Shown: in pieces, positions 43,054 to 52,567 of the stretch | How positions within the stretch are numbered: position 1 is the first letter of the stretch | How the letters are laid out: every line of letters starts with the position of its first letter | Assembly: GCF_900184995.1 (NCBI RefSeq) | Contig: NZ_LT860098.1 | Location: 563,001-627,000 of the forward strand | Source: Konateibacter massiliensis | GTDB taxonomy: Bacteria; Bacillota; Clostridia; Lachnospirales; Lachnospiraceae | Reading direction: 5' to 3' | DNA: 64,000 nucleotides | Program-made: the position numbers and the translations under genes | Notes under the pieces: generated by a model | Seen by the model: only the letters and a program-made list of their open reading frames with translations | What the model was told of the DNA's origin: nothing | Databases searched by the model: none

Positions 43054-44580
43054 TTAGTAGAAACAGTGGTTTCCGATTACATAACCATCTGTGCCAATTC
43101 TGGATACGGAGTTAAAATGCAAGTAGCTTACATTTGTAATTCCTGCTAATGCTTCCACAGCTGCCTTCTTACAGTCTCCGCCAACACCGCTTGATAAAAA
43201 GTTTGCCAGTGTTCCGTTTGCTGCACCCGGGAACTGTCCGCTCTGATAAACAACTCCGCTTACTGTACTTGGGTATCTTCCGCTATTCATACGGTTTACT
43301 ACCACACTGGCTACTGCCAGTTTACCTTCGTAAGACTCTCCGCCGGCTTCCATACGAACCACGGCTGCGAGTAAAGCTGCATCTTCGCTGTTTGCAATTT
43401 CAGCCATTCTGGCTTCTGCTTCTTTTCTTGCCTTTTCTTCCTGAATTGCTTTTTCTTCTTCTATTGTCAATGCTGTTCCAAGAACGTAATCCACAGTTAC
43501 AAACTGACTTGATACAAAGGCACTTGTATCACTTCCAAACTGGATTTCTACCCAATCGCCTTCCTCTTCGATTACGTCAAGCTCTTCGCCGTTTTCTGCC
43601 ATATCTAAAACAGCTCCGTCTTCACTTGCTTCTTCTCGAATTCTCAATGCGTCCGTATTAACTGTAGCAACTAATTGTCCGTCTTGTTCTGCCAAAGCCT
43701 GCGCTTCATCATCAAATGCCAAATATTCATTTTTTACATAGCCTTCTGTAACGGAACCTGAGCTGATCTTTGTCCACTCGTCACCTTTTTCAAGGATGTC
43801 TCCCTCTGCGCCCTTGTAAAGCTTACCTACAACTTCAGCTTCCTCGTTTGCATCGCTTCGAATGTTTACAGACTCTTCTACATTTGCCATTACCTTGTCA
43901 GACCATTCGGATTTCACTTCAGCATCTTTTGCCGCTGCAAGCTTTTCTTCATCCGGAATTTCTGTCTGAGTGTTCTCAGCATTCTCGATTGCTTCATTTA
44001 CTTCTTGCTGTGAAACATTACTTGAGGTATCTTCCTCGGTTACGTCCTGTGCATCTTCTGCCTCAGTATCCTCTGACTGTGCAACCTCTTCGGCTGTATC
44101 CTCAGTCTGAGCTTCCTCTACCGTCTCTTGAACCTCCGTTGTATCACTTTCTGATACTTCTTCACTGCCTGCTGCCTCAGCCGTATTCTCTGATACGCTG
44201 TCAGTGTTCAAGGCTGTCTTTCTTAATTCTGTGCTGCTCTCCGTATTCACGGTTTCTAATGCAGCCAATGTTACGCTCTGCGTAAAAATTTTGGCAATAC
44301 CCGCCTGCGTCTTCATGGAGGTCTTTCCTCCCGCCGGTACTTGGTCTGCCACAATAGCATCAAGTGTTGTCGTTACCTGACCTGGCATATAGAGTGATGA
44401 ATATTTTCCAATTCCACTGCTTGCCGCCATTGTTAAGCTCTGATATTCTACTGATGTTGTCAAACTATATGGAGCAGTATCAGATGTAGTGTCCGGTGTT
44501 ACATTCGTAAATGCTGTCATTGACGTAAATGCTACCGCCGCCAGACCGCCTATAACTACCTTTCTGTTTCCTAACTTCAT
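43054..44580 (-). CDS. Secreted SleB-type cell wall hydrolase with two SH3 domains
   Basis: A 508-residue exported protein. The N-terminal hydrophobic segment (about 8-28) is followed by a Ser/Thr-rich region and a strongly acidic Glu/Thr/Asp/Ser linker (about 125-215). Two bacterial SH3 domains lie at about 231-290 (VNIRSDANEEAEVVGKLYKG) and 300-362 (LRIREEASEDGAVLDMAENG). The C-terminal hydrolase_2 domain (about 393-508) has the catalytic Glu411 in VVRMEAGGESYEGKLAVA and LHFNSVSRIGTDGYVIGNH. SleB-type enzymes are lytic transglycosylases of spore cortex or vegetative wall; the SH3 domains and long linker suggest a vegetative wall role. It is a single-gene unit with a strong promoter. Confidence 0.93.
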   Translation of the reverse strand: MKLGNRKVVIGGLAAVAFTSMTAFTNVTPDTTSDTAPYSLTTSVEYQSLTMAASSGIGKYSSLYMPGQVTTTLDAIVADQVPAGGKTSMKTQAGIAKIFTQSVTLAALETVNTESSTELRKTALNTDSVSENTAEAAGSEEVSESDTTEVQETVEEAQTEDTAEEVAQSEDTEAEDAQDVTEEDTSSNVSQQEVNEAIENAENTQTEIPDEEKLAAAKDAEVKSEWSDKVMANVEESVNIRSDANEEAEVVGKLYKGAEGDILEKGDEWTKISSGSVTEGYVKNEYLAFDDEAQALAEQDGQLVATVNTDALRIREEASEDGAVLDMAENGEELDVIEEEGDWVEIQFGSDTSAFVSSQFVTVDYVLGTALTIEEEKAIQEEKARKEAEARMAEIANSEDAALLAAVVRMEAGGESYEGKLAVASVVVNRMNSGRYPSTVSGVVYQSGQFPGAANGTLANFLSSGVGGDCKKAAVEALAGITNVSYLHFNSVSRIGTDGYVIGNHCFY

Positions 44581-44727
44581 GTATACCTCCTAAAGTCACA
44601 ATTGAATTGATAAATAATTCAACTGCGTTAATTCTGTATTGCCATTGAAATATATTGCATTATTATCATTAAATTAATGCTTTTTTATTACAATTATTAC
44701 AAAATTATTAACTTTTATTACGGAGTT

Positions 44728-44756
44728 ATTGTAACAGAATTACTTTTATTTGTCAA
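44728..44756 (-). promoter_or_regulatory. Strong promoter of the SleB-like gene
   Basis: On the minus strand consensus TTGACA (44756-44751), 17-bp spacer, TACAAT (44733-44728). It gives an AT-rich leader of about 140 nt, which holds an inverted repeat TTGAATT, 7 nt, AATTCAA (44602-44622) just before the AGGAGG. Confidence 0.85.
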
Positions 44757-44777
44757 GCATACTATTTTTTGGTTATA

Positions 44778-45557
44778 CTACTTATTTCGACGCTGTCTTG
44801 CCGTTTCATACATGAGGATAGAAGCCGCAACACCAGCATTTAAGGACTCTACGCTTCCCTCCATCGGTATTTTCAAATAGGAATCTGCCATGGCGGATAA
44901 TTCTTCGCTCAGACCATTCCCCTCGTTCCCAATCATAAAGGCGCAACCCTTGGTAAAATCAAGCTTTTCGTAATCCTGACTTTTCTTTAAATGGGCGGCA
45001 AAAACAGAAATTTTATTTTTTTGCAAAGTTTTTATTGTATTTTTTGTGTCTTCTGTGTAAAAAAATGGCACACGATAAATGGAACCCATGGTTGAACGTA
45101 TTGTTTTTGGATTGTAAATATCAACACAATTTTTACTCAAAATAATGCCGGACACTCCCGCTCCTTCGCCTGCTCGAAGAATGGTTCCCATGTTTCCCGG
45201 GTCCTGTAAATCCTCCAAAATCATGATGTGAGCCGGCTCTTTTGCCAGTATGTCCGAAAGCTCATAATGAAGCTGCTGCACAATGCACAAAATACCCTGG
45301 GGTGTCTTTGTATCGCAGGCAGCAAGAAACACACTGTCTTCCAGCACTTCATAGTTAATGTCACCTAACAGCCTCTTATTGTCCTCTTTTGCAAGAAATG
45401 TTTTCGACACATAGACCTGCCTGATTAATTCTCTCGGTGCCTCCAGAAACATCTTAATACCTTCCACGATAAAGACGTCTTCTTCTTTTCTAGCCTTTGA
45501 TTTCTTATTAAGCTGAATTATATGTTTTACCTGCTTGTTGCTTATACTTGTAATCAT
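44778..45557 (-). CDS. SpoU/TrmH-family RNA 2'-O-ribose methyltransferase
   Basis: A 259-residue SPOUT-class enzyme. The N-terminal substrate-binding part (about 1-105) has NKQVKHIIQLNKKSKARKEEDVFIVEG. The knotted SAM domain has MILEDLQDPGNMGTILRAGE, AFMIGNEGNGLSEEL and IPMEGSVESLNAGVAASILM, all three SpoU motifs with catalytic Arg and Asn. The family modifies 23S rRNA (RlmB-like) or tRNA; the target nucleotide is not readable from sequence. It follows ktrA by 24 nt and may share its transcript. Confidence 0.94.
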   Translation of the reverse strand: MITSISNKQVKHIIQLNKKSKARKEEDVFIVEGIKMFLEAPRELIRQVYVSKTFLAKEDNKRLLGDINYEVLEDSVFLAACDTKTPQGILCIVQQLHYELSDILAKEPAHIMILEDLQDPGNMGTILRAGEGAGVSGIILSKNCVDIYNPKTIRSTMGSIYRVPFFYTEDTKNTIKTLQKNKISVFAAHLKKSQDYEKLDFTKGCAFMIGNEGNGLSEELSAMADSYLKIPMEGSVESLNAGVAASILMYETARQRRNK

Positions 45558-45581
45558 TGCATTCCTTTCTGCTCATGGAGG

Positions 45582-46238
45582 CTATTCCTGATTGTTCAAG
45601 CCTTCCAGCATATGGTTATCGCCCACAATAATAAGAATTTGCCCCTTTTCAAATGGTAAATCCGGGTTTGGGTTTACGGTTACATCTTCACCGGTTCTTA
45701 CCGCAATAACATTTACCTTTAACCTGTCTCTTGGGTTTAACTCACGAAGTGTTCTTCCCTCCCATGAGTGCGGAAGCTCCATCTCAACCATACTGAATTT
45801 GGAGGATAGCTCCACAAAATCCATAAAGTGACCGGACACTAAATTTTTAGCAATTCGAAGTCCCATTTCATATTCCGGAAAGGCAATCGCATCGGCTCCT
45901 ACCTTTCGAAGCACTGTCGCCTGTACCTCGGTGTATGCTTTTGCCATGACATAAGGAACTCCTAGCTCCTTTGCAAAAATAGTTGCCATTATGCTTGCTT
46001 CCAAGCTCTCCGCCATCGCAACAATCACACCGTCCAGATTGTTAATGCCAAGTGATTTCAGCACATTAAAGTCCGCCACGTCTGCCGTGACCGCATAGGT
46101 AACCTCATCCGCTATCTCGCTTACCTTCTCACTGTCCTTGTCCACCGCAAGCACCTCACAGCCGCTCTTTGCCAGATTAAGTGCCACGCTTTTTCCAAAT
46201 TCTCCAAGTCCGAAAACCGCAAACTCCTTCATTCGCAT
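45582..46238 (-). CDS. ktrA: Potassium uptake regulator KtrA (TrkA family)
   Basis: A 218-residue RCK protein: Rossmann domain with FAVFGLGEFGKSVALNLAKS and the ribose-binding acid in VLAVDKD (about 1-135), then a TrkA-C domain (about 140-218). It gates the KtrB channel on the cytoplasmic face in response to ATP/ADP and possibly cyclic-di-AMP bound to the C-terminal domain. The ATG at 46238 is selected because AAGGAG lies 7 nt upstream; alternatives two codons either side have poorer spacing. It is 11 nt downstream of ktrB. Confidence 0.95.
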   Translation of the reverse strand: MRMKEFAVFGLGEFGKSVALNLAKSGCEVLAVDKDSEKVSEIADEVTYAVTADVADFNVLKSLGINNLDGVIVAMAESLEASIMATIFAKELGVPYVMAKAYTEVQATVLRKVGADAIAFPEYEMGLRIAKNLVSGHFMDFVELSSKFSMVEMELPHSWEGRTLRELNPRDRLKVNVIAVRTGEDVTVNPNPDLPFEKGQILIIVGDNHMLEGLNNQE

Positions 46239-46249
46239 GCCCATTCTCC

Positions 46250-47638
46250 TTATCCAATCATAATTCTTTTCTCAGGGTAATGAATCCCCATATCTCTACT
46301 GTTTTTCCTATTCGTCAGCGCTACAACGAGAGTAATCGGTCCAATTCTTCCTATGTACATGACAATCATCACAATAACCTTGCCTGCCTCACTTAAGTAT
46401 GGTGTAAATCCTCTGGACAGACCCGTTGTTCCTAGCGCGGAACTGATTTCAAAAACGACATCCATCAAAGGGGCATCCTCCGTTGCAGAAAGCAGGATAA
46501 CTGCGGTTAAAAAAATCATAACTCCAAGTGTTACCACAACAAGCCCCATACGGACAATATCCGGAGCAATTTTACGTTTGAAGACTTCTGTATCACTTCT
46601 GCCCTTTGCAAAGGATATCGTCGTCAAAATAATCATTGCAATCGTCGTTACCTTCATTCCTCCGGCGGTACTTGCCGGCGCTCCTCCGATAAACATAAGC
46701 ACCATGCTGACCACGGCGGAAGCATTTGTAAAATTTTCCTGCGGAAGCGTCATAATTCCTGCCGTTCTCGTCGTGACAGACTGAAACAGGGAGGACATAA
46801 TTTTTTCTCCAAGCGATAGTTCCTTCATGGTAAGCGGATTGTTATATTCCAGCAAAAATATACTGACAAAGCCTCCCAAAATCAAAATTCCGGTTGTCAC
46901 AATTGCAAGCTTTGAATGAAGTGTTAATTTGTCAAAAAATTGCCTCTCTTTTATATTTTTTTGCCATGTTTCAATTGTGACACGAATAACATCCCACCAG
47001 ACCGGAAAACCAATTCCTCCTATTATAATAAGTGCCATGGTCGTGATATTAATCAGAATATTTCCCCTGTACTCCGTGAAGCTTGTATTTCCCAAAATAT
47101 CCATACCTGCATTGCAAAAGACAGATACTGAGCTAAAAACCGCCCGCCAAATTCCGGGAATTAATCCAAATTGAGGAATAAAATGAATGCTGTACAAAAC
47201 CGCTCCAATTCCTTCCACAGTCAGGGTTCCCTTCACAATTCTTCGTATCAGCTTTCCCATGCCGTCCATCGTATCAAGCCCGTAGGACTCCTGTATAATA
47301 ATTCTTCGATTCAGCGTGATTTTCTGATTTGCCACAAGCAAAAACATCGTCACACAGGCAACAACACCGAGTCCCCCTAATTGTACGAGAATTAGTATAA
47401 TGATTTTTCCAAACAGACTCCAGTGGTCAGCCGTACTCACAACTGTAAGCCCCGTCACGCAGACCGAGGTAAACGCCGTAAACAGCACATCGATAAAAGC
47501 CGTTTTCTGCCCGTCCGCCGCCGATATAGGAAGGGAAAGCAGGATTGTCCCAATTAAAATAACCCCCAGAAATCCAAGGGAAACCAATTGCGTTGTGCTA
47601 AATTTATACATTTTATAATTTTTTATTTTTTCTAACAC
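46250..47638 (-). CDS. ktrB: Potassium transporter subunit KtrB (TrkH family)
   Basis: A 462-residue channel-like transporter with four membrane-pore-membrane repeats. The selectivity-filter regions include TSVCVTGLTVVS, SVFCNAGMDILG, TTRTAGIMTLPQ and ALGTTGLSRGFTPYL, each with the conserved filter glycine. It moves potassium, usually with sodium. The start is GTG (47638-47636) with AAGGGTG 7 nt upstream. It is the first gene of ktrB-ktrA. Repeat copy C lies in its presumed leader, between the candidate promoter at 47749-47778 and the start codon. Confidence 0.95.
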   Translation of the reverse strand: MLEKIKNYKMYKFSTTQLVSLGFLGVILIGTILLSLPISAADGQKTAFIDVLFTAFTSVCVTGLTVVSTADHWSLFGKIIILILVQLGGLGVVACVTMFLLVANQKITLNRRIIIQESYGLDTMDGMGKLIRRIVKGTLTVEGIGAVLYSIHFIPQFGLIPGIWRAVFSSVSVFCNAGMDILGNTSFTEYRGNILINITTMALIIIGGIGFPVWWDVIRVTIETWQKNIKERQFFDKLTLHSKLAIVTTGILILGGFVSIFLLEYNNPLTMKELSLGEKIMSSLFQSVTTRTAGIMTLPQENFTNASAVVSMVLMFIGGAPASTAGGMKVTTIAMIILTTISFAKGRSDTEVFKRKIAPDIVRMGLVVVTLGVMIFLTAVILLSATEDAPLMDVVFEISSALGTTGLSRGFTPYLSEAGKVIVMIVMYIGRIGPITLVVALTNRKNSRDMGIHYPEKRIMIG

Positions 47639-47665
47639 AGTTATTCACCCTTATAATTTTATGAA

Positions 47666-47740
47666 AAGTGTGAGTTTCGCTCACACTTCGCGCCCGAGCG
47701 GGTTGCGAAGCAACAACTTCCACTCCGCGAGGTGCGCATA
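47666..47740. repeat. Composite intergenic repeat, copy C with altered stems
   Basis: A left hairpin AAGTGTGAG-tttcg-CTCACACTT (47666-47688) is followed by the right module (47690-47740): GCGC, CCGAGCGG, GTTGC-gaa-GCAAC, linker AACTTCCACT, CCGCGAGG, T, GCGCATA. Every module has the same length as in copy A, but the stem sequences differ: the inner hairpin stays fully paired and the outer 8-bp stem pairs at 6 of 8 positions. Confidence 0.8.
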
Positions 47741-47748
47741 GATAGCTT

Positions 47749-47778
47749 TTATCATAAAAAATTTTCTATGATATACAA
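47749..47778 (-). promoter_or_regulatory. Candidate ktrB promoter inside a palindromic repeat remnant
   Basis: On the minus strand TTGTAT (47778-47773), 18-bp spacer, TGATAA (47754-47749). The same bases form TTATCATA/TATGATAT arms that look like a shortened TATAGCATAGGAA-type repeat. Transcription from here would put repeat copy C in the ktrB leader RNA. Confidence 0.4.
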
Positions 47779-47874
47779 AATGGCATGCAGACTACCGCAG
47801 CAGCTTACACACCATTTTCTATTATTTATAACAAGTGAATCTGTCTGGGATTCCTCTTGTTTGTATCTATTTGA

Positions 47875-48849
47875 CTAGATAGCAAGCACTCTGCTCACTT
47901 CAAATTCGTAATCATCAATTCCCTTTTGCATTGCCAAAGCCTCATCAATATCAAAGTCCACATAAGCGCCGTCTTTGTAGCCTACCACTCTGTTTGACTT
48001 GCCCTGTGCAAGTAAATCTGCTGCATAAGCGCCCATGATAGAAGCTGTCACACGGTCTCTACAAGTTGGGCTTCCGCCACGCTGCATATGTCCTAATATG
48101 GTTGCTCTTGTCTCAATTCCGGTAGCTGCTTCAATTCTTCTTGCCATAGCCTCCGAATGTCCGATACCTTCCGCATTGATTACGATATGATGCTTTTTGC
48201 CTTTTTTTCTGTTGTTGATGATGTTGTTAATCAACTGCTGCTCATCATGGTTGTATTTCTCAGGAAGTAAGATATCCTCTGCGCCGTTTGCAATACCGCA
48301 CCATAATGCGATATAGCCTGCATTTCTTCCCATAACCTCAATGATACTGCATCTCTCATGAGAGGTGGAGGTATCTCGAACCTTGTCGATTGCTTCCATC
48401 GCTGTGTTAACTGCTGTGTCAAATCCGATTGAATAGTCTGTACAAGCAATATCAAGATCGATTGTTCCCGGAACGCCGATTGTGCTGACACCAAGCGCTG
48501 CAAGCTTCTGTGCACCTGCAAAGGAGCCGTCTCCGCCGATTACGACAAGTCCGTCAATGCCATGCTTTCTGCAAATTTCAGCACCGCGCTGCTGTCCTTC
48601 CGGAGTTCTAAACTCTGCACATCTTGCTGTATAGAGCACGGTACCGCCGCGCTGAATCGTGTCGGATACACTTCTTGCGTCCATATCGATAATCTCTTCA
48701 TTTAAGAGGCCGTTATAGCCCTTCATGATTCCCTTAACCTTTATGCCATTTGCAAGTGACTTGCGCACAACTGCTCTGATTGCGGCATTCATACCCGGCG
48801 CATCGCCGCCACTTGTCAAAACACCGATTGTCTTAATTTCTTTTGCCAT
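47875..48849 (-). CDS. pfkA: 6-phosphofructokinase (ATP-dependent type)
   Basis: A 324-residue glycolytic enzyme that phosphorylates fructose 6-phosphate. Landmarks are GVLTSGGDAPGMNAAIRAVV (about 8-27), the ATP-type GGDGSFAGA, the catalytic loop PGTIDLDIACTDYSIGFDTA (both Asp present; the usual Asn between them is Leu), MGRNAGYIAL and GHMQRGGSPTCRDR. The GGDG rather than GGDD motif argues for ATP over pyrophosphate. The ATG at 48849 has GGGAGG 7 nt upstream. It lies 76 nt after dnaE in the same direction and may be co-transcribed. Confidence 0.96.
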   Translation of the reverse strand: MAKEIKTIGVLTSGGDAPGMNAAIRAVVRKSLANGIKVKGIMKGYNGLLNEEIIDMDARSVSDTIQRGGTVLYTARCAEFRTPEGQQRGAEICRKHGIDGLVVIGGDGSFAGAQKLAALGVSTIGVPGTIDLDIACTDYSIGFDTAVNTAMEAIDKVRDTSTSHERCSIIEVMGRNAGYIALWCGIANGAEDILLPEKYNHDEQQLINNIINNRKKGKKHHIVINAEGIGHSEAMARRIEAATGIETRATILGHMQRGGSPTCRDRVTASIMGAYAADLLAQGKSNRVVGYKDGAYVDFDIDEALAMQKGIDDYEFEVSRVLAI

Positions 48850-48925
48850 TTCAATACCTCCCATGTGGTAACTGTCCTATGTTAAATGTTAAAACTTTGC
48901 CAATAAATTAACATTATTCTCTATT

Positions 48926-51900
48926 CTAATGCATTTTGGTAAGGTTTTCAATATTCTTTTCTACAACTTTTACATTTTTTTCGCCAAAATATTTTACTAA
49001 TTCACCAACAAGCATTTTATCTGCCCTAATGTTCCTTGACGGAGGCAGTTTTTTCATCGCTTTTACATCCTCAATATAGATGATAATTCCATCATTTCCG
49101 TCAGAGGCTTGTATCATATTATATAATGTTTCTTCTTTTTCCTGAAATAATTCCTTATTTGCAAATTTAATCCATACCTCTTTTTCCAGAGCGTCAAACG
49201 GAATGATTTTCTCGCAGATAATTTTTCCGTCCTTCTCATCCTCCGCATTTACCTTACCCTGAACAAACACCTTGTTGTCCACAATGAGCTTCGCGGAGTT
49301 TCGCTCGTAGTCATTCGGGAAAACAACGACCTCAACAGCTCCAACTAAGTCTTCAACTGTAATAAATGCCATCATCTTGTCATTTCGCGTATGCTTAATG
49401 TTCTTGCTCGTTATCATGCCACCGACCACAACTCGTCTTCCGTCCTCCGCTTTGATGGTATTCGTCTCCTCATCAATCAGAAAATCAGAAGTAAAATTCG
49501 TCACATTTTTGCGCCAAACCTCCTCATATTCCTCGAGCGGATGACCGCTGATGTAGATTCCCATGACTTCCTTCTCAAAGGCAAGCAGCGTTTCCTTGTC
49601 GTATTCTCCCACATCAGGAAGCTTTACGTCAAACTGCTCCTTCTCCTCCTCGCTTATAATATCAAACAAAGTCATCTGACCGGAAACAGAATTCTTTTTC
49701 TCCTGGCTCGCCTGATCCAGCACCTGAACATAGACCATCATAAGCTGCCGTCTCGTGCCGCCTAAACTGTCAAGGGCGCCCGCCTTGATAAAGCTTTCAA
49801 TTGTACGCTTATTCACTTCTTTTCCGGAAAGTCTTGTGATAAAGTCCTTTAAATCCTGAAATTTGCCGTTTTCTTCACGCTCTGCCACAATTGAATCGAT
49901 AACAGGACGCCCTACACTCTTAATTGCGGAAAGTCCGTAACGGATGGAATCTCCGGAAACGGAGAAATTGCCCTCCCCTTCGTTGATATCCGGCGGTAGG
50001 ATAGAAATATTCATACTTCTGCAAACCAGGATATACTCGGATACCTTATTTGTATTGTCTAGAACTGAGGTCATAAGCGCCGCCATGAACTCCACCGGAT
50101 AATAATATTTCAAAAATGCCGTCTGGTAGGAAACAACCGCATAGCATGCAGCATGGGACTTGTTAAATGCATATTTGGCAAAGTCAATCATGTTGTCAAA
50201 GATTTTATTTGCCACCTTTTCCCCGATTCCGTTTGCGATACAGCCCTTTACGTCCTCCTCCTCGTTTCCGTAAACGAAGTTCTGACGCTCTTTTTCCATA
50301 ACAGACGTTTTCTTCTTTGACATTGCTCTTCGCACCAAATCGCTTCGTCCAAGCGTGTAGCCCGCCAAATCACGCACAATCTGCATAACCTGCTCCTGAT
50401 AGACGATACAGCCGTAGGTCGGTGCCAAAATCGGTTCAAGCTGCGGGCAGTCATACACGATTGCTCCGCTGCTGTTTTTTCCTTTTATATACTGCGGGAT
50501 AAAGTCCATCGGTCCCGGTCGGTAAAGGGAGATACCGGCTATGATATCCTCCAGATTTTGCGGCTTTAACTCCTTCATAAAGCTCTTCATACCGCCGCTC
50601 TCCAACTGGAATATACCCTCGGTTCTTCCGGTGCCGATGGATTCTAATACAAGCTTGTCATCATAGTCAATGTTATCCATATCAAGGTCGATGTCCTTGC
50701 TCTTTTTCACGAGGCGGCACGCATTCTGAATAACAGTCAGCGTTCGAAGCCCCAGAAAGTCCATCTTCAAAAGTCCAAGCTCTTCAAGCGTGGTCATCGT
50801 AAACTGGGTCGTGATTGAGCCGTCCGATGCCTTGGAGAGCGGAACATATTCATCCACTGACTTCTGGCTGATTACAACACCTGCCGCATGCATGGAGGTG
50901 TGTCTTGGCAGTCCCTCTAACCTTTTGGACATATCAATCAGATATTTTACCTGCTCATTGTCCTCATAGAGTTTACGAAGTTCAGAATTGCTCTTCAGCG
51001 CCTTTTCTATTGTAATACCAAGCTCCATCGGTATCATCTTGGAAATAGAGTCCACAAAGGCGTAAGGCAAGTCCATAACACGCCCTACATCTCGGATAAC
51101 GCCTCGCGCCGCCATCGTACCGAAGGTGACAATCTGCACCACACGGTCCGTTCCGTACTGTGCCACCACATGGTCAATAACCTCTTGCCTTCTCTCATAG
51201 CAAAAGTCGATATCGATATCGGGCATAGAAATACGCTCCGGATTCAAGAAACGCTCAAAGAGAAGATTGTAGCGAAGCGGGTCAATATTTGTGATACCAA
51301 GACAGTAGGAAACAATACTTCCTGCCGCCGAGCCTCGACCCGGTCCTACCATAATGTCATTATCTCTGGAATATTTGATAAAATCCCACACAATCAAAAA
51401 GTAGTCGACATAGCCCATCGTATTGATGACGTTCAGCTCATAGTTCAGACGCTCCTTCAACTCCTCAGTCACATCCGGATATCTTGCCGCAAGTCCGTCA
51501 AAACAGAGCTTGTTTAAGTATTCCCAAGAGGTAAAGCCTTCCGGTACATCATATTTTGGCAGCTTCGTCACACCAAATTCAATTTCCACCTCACAGCGGT
51601 CCGCAATTTTTCCGGTATTTTCAAGCGCTTCCTTAGCATAAGGGAAGAGCTGCTCCATCTGCTCCGGCGACTTTACATAATATTGTCCGCCTTCATAGCG
51701 CATACGGTTTTCATCCGCAAATTTCTTGCCCGTCTGAATGCAAAGCAGAATATCATGAGGCTTCTCATCCTCCTCATAGGTGTAATGAATATCATTTGTT
51801 GCAACTAACTCAATGGAAAGCTCCTTGCTCATACGAAGAAGCTGCTGATTTACATTTTTTTGCTCTGGTATCCCATGGTCTTGCAGTTCAAGGAAGAAGT

Positions 51901-52408
51901 TTCCTTTTCCAAATACTTTTTCATATTTTAAGGCTACATTTTTTGCCTCTTCATAAAGTCCTCTGGTGATGTATCTCTGGACCTCACCTGCCAGGCAGGC
52001 ACTCAGTGCAATAATTCCTTCATGGTATTCTTCAAGCAACTCCATATCGACACGAGGACGGTAATAAAATCCCTCAACGTAGCCCTTCGATACAATTTTC
52101 ATCAGGTTATTGTAACCTGTGTTATTCTCTGCCAGCAAAACAAGGTGATAATAGCGGTCATCGCCGCCTGTCAGCTCCCTGTCAAGTCTGGAATTTGGCG
52201 CCACATATACCTCACAGCCAAGAATAGGCTTAATGCCTGCCTCCTTCGCCGCCTTATAAAACTCAATCACGCCGAACATTGCCCCATGATCGGTGATTGC
52301 CGCACTTGTCATCCCCAGCTCTTTGACGCGGTGTACATATTCTTTTATCTTATTTGAACCGTCCAGCAGACTGTATTCTGTATGGACGTGCAGATGTGTA
52401 AAACTCAT
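48926..52408 (-). CDS. dnaE: DNA polymerase III alpha subunit
   Basis: An 1160-residue replicative polymerase of the DnaE1 type. The N-terminal PHP domain (about 1-210) starts FTHLHVHTEYSLLDGSNKIK. The C-family polymerase core has GPGRGSAAGSIVSYCLGIT and the catalytic aspartates in MPDIDIDFCYERR. A helix-hairpin-helix region and an OB-fold (about 990-1070, VVVGGMITSKNIKHTRNDKM) follow. There is no exonuclease insertion, so it is not PolC. AAGGAG precedes the ATG and a TTGCGA/TATAAT promoter lies 70 nt upstream. Confidence 0.97.
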   Translation of the reverse strand: MSFTHLHVHTEYSLLDGSNKIKEYVHRVKELGMTSAAITDHGAMFGVIEFYKAAKEAGIKPILGCEVYVAPNSRLDRELTGGDDRYYHLVLLAENNTGYNNLMKIVSKGYVEGFYYRPRVDMELLEEYHEGIIALSACLAGEVQRYITRGLYEEAKNVALKYEKVFGKGNFFLELQDHGIPEQKNVNQQLLRMSKELSIELVATNDIHYTYEEDEKPHDILLCIQTGKKFADENRMRYEGGQYYVKSPEQMEQLFPYAKEALENTGKIADRCEVEIEFGVTKLPKYDVPEGFTSWEYLNKLCFDGLAARYPDVTEELKERLNYELNVINTMGYVDYFLIVWDFIKYSRDNDIMVGPGRGSAAGSIVSYCLGITNIDPLRYNLLFERFLNPERISMPDIDIDFCYERRQEVIDHVVAQYGTDRVVQIVTFGTMAARGVIRDVGRVMDLPYAFVDSISKMIPMELGITIEKALKSNSELRKLYEDNEQVKYLIDMSKRLEGLPRHTSMHAAGVVISQKSVDEYVPLSKASDGSITTQFTMTTLEELGLLKMDFLGLRTLTVIQNACRLVKKSKDIDLDMDNIDYDDKLVLESIGTGRTEGIFQLESGGMKSFMKELKPQNLEDIIAGISLYRPGPMDFIPQYIKGKNSSGAIVYDCPQLEPILAPTYGCIVYQEQVMQIVRDLAGYTLGRSDLVRRAMSKKKTSVMEKERQNFVYGNEEEDVKGCIANGIGEKVANKIFDNMIDFAKYAFNKSHAACYAVVSYQTAFLKYYYPVEFMAALMTSVLDNTNKVSEYILVCRSMNISILPPDINEGEGNFSVSGDSIRYGLSAIKSVGRPVIDSIVAEREENGKFQDLKDFITRLSGKEVNKRTIESFIKAGALDSLGGTRRQLMMVYVQVLDQASQEKKNSVSGQMTLFDIISEEEKEQFDVKLPDVGEYDKETLLAFEKEVMGIYISGHPLEEYEEVWRKNVTNFTSDFLIDEETNTIKAEDGRRVVVGGMITSKNIKHTRNDKMMAFITVEDLVGAVEVVVFPNDYERNSAKLIVDNKVFVQGKVNAEDEKDGKIICEKIIPFDALEKEVWIKFANKELFQEKEETLYNMIQASDGNDGIIIYIEDVKAMKKLPPSRNIRADKMLVGELVKYFGEKNVKVVEKNIENLTKMH

Positions 52409-52478
52409 TTGTAATTGCTCCTTTATTGCTATGATGCGTCATAGACTTTGTTTACAATAGTGATAAATCCTATATTTT

Positions 52479-52507
52479 ATTATAAACATTTTGAGAGGGG
52501 TTCGCAA
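52479..52507 (-). promoter_or_regulatory. Candidate promoter of dnaE
   Basis: On the minus strand TTGCGA (52507-52502), 17-bp spacer, consensus TATAAT (52484-52479), with a leader of about 65 nt. Confidence 0.7.
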
Positions 52508-52567
52508 TATGATTCGTGAAATAGAATCGTTGTGCAGATAAATCACTTTCTTATCTCCCTTATAAAT

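Noticed and set aside
43149-44285. Two Leu-rich open frames of about 170 codons on the plus strand opposite the SleB-like gene
   Set aside because: They arise from the repetitive Glu/Ser/Thr codons of the acidic linker; their composition is abnormal for real proteins.
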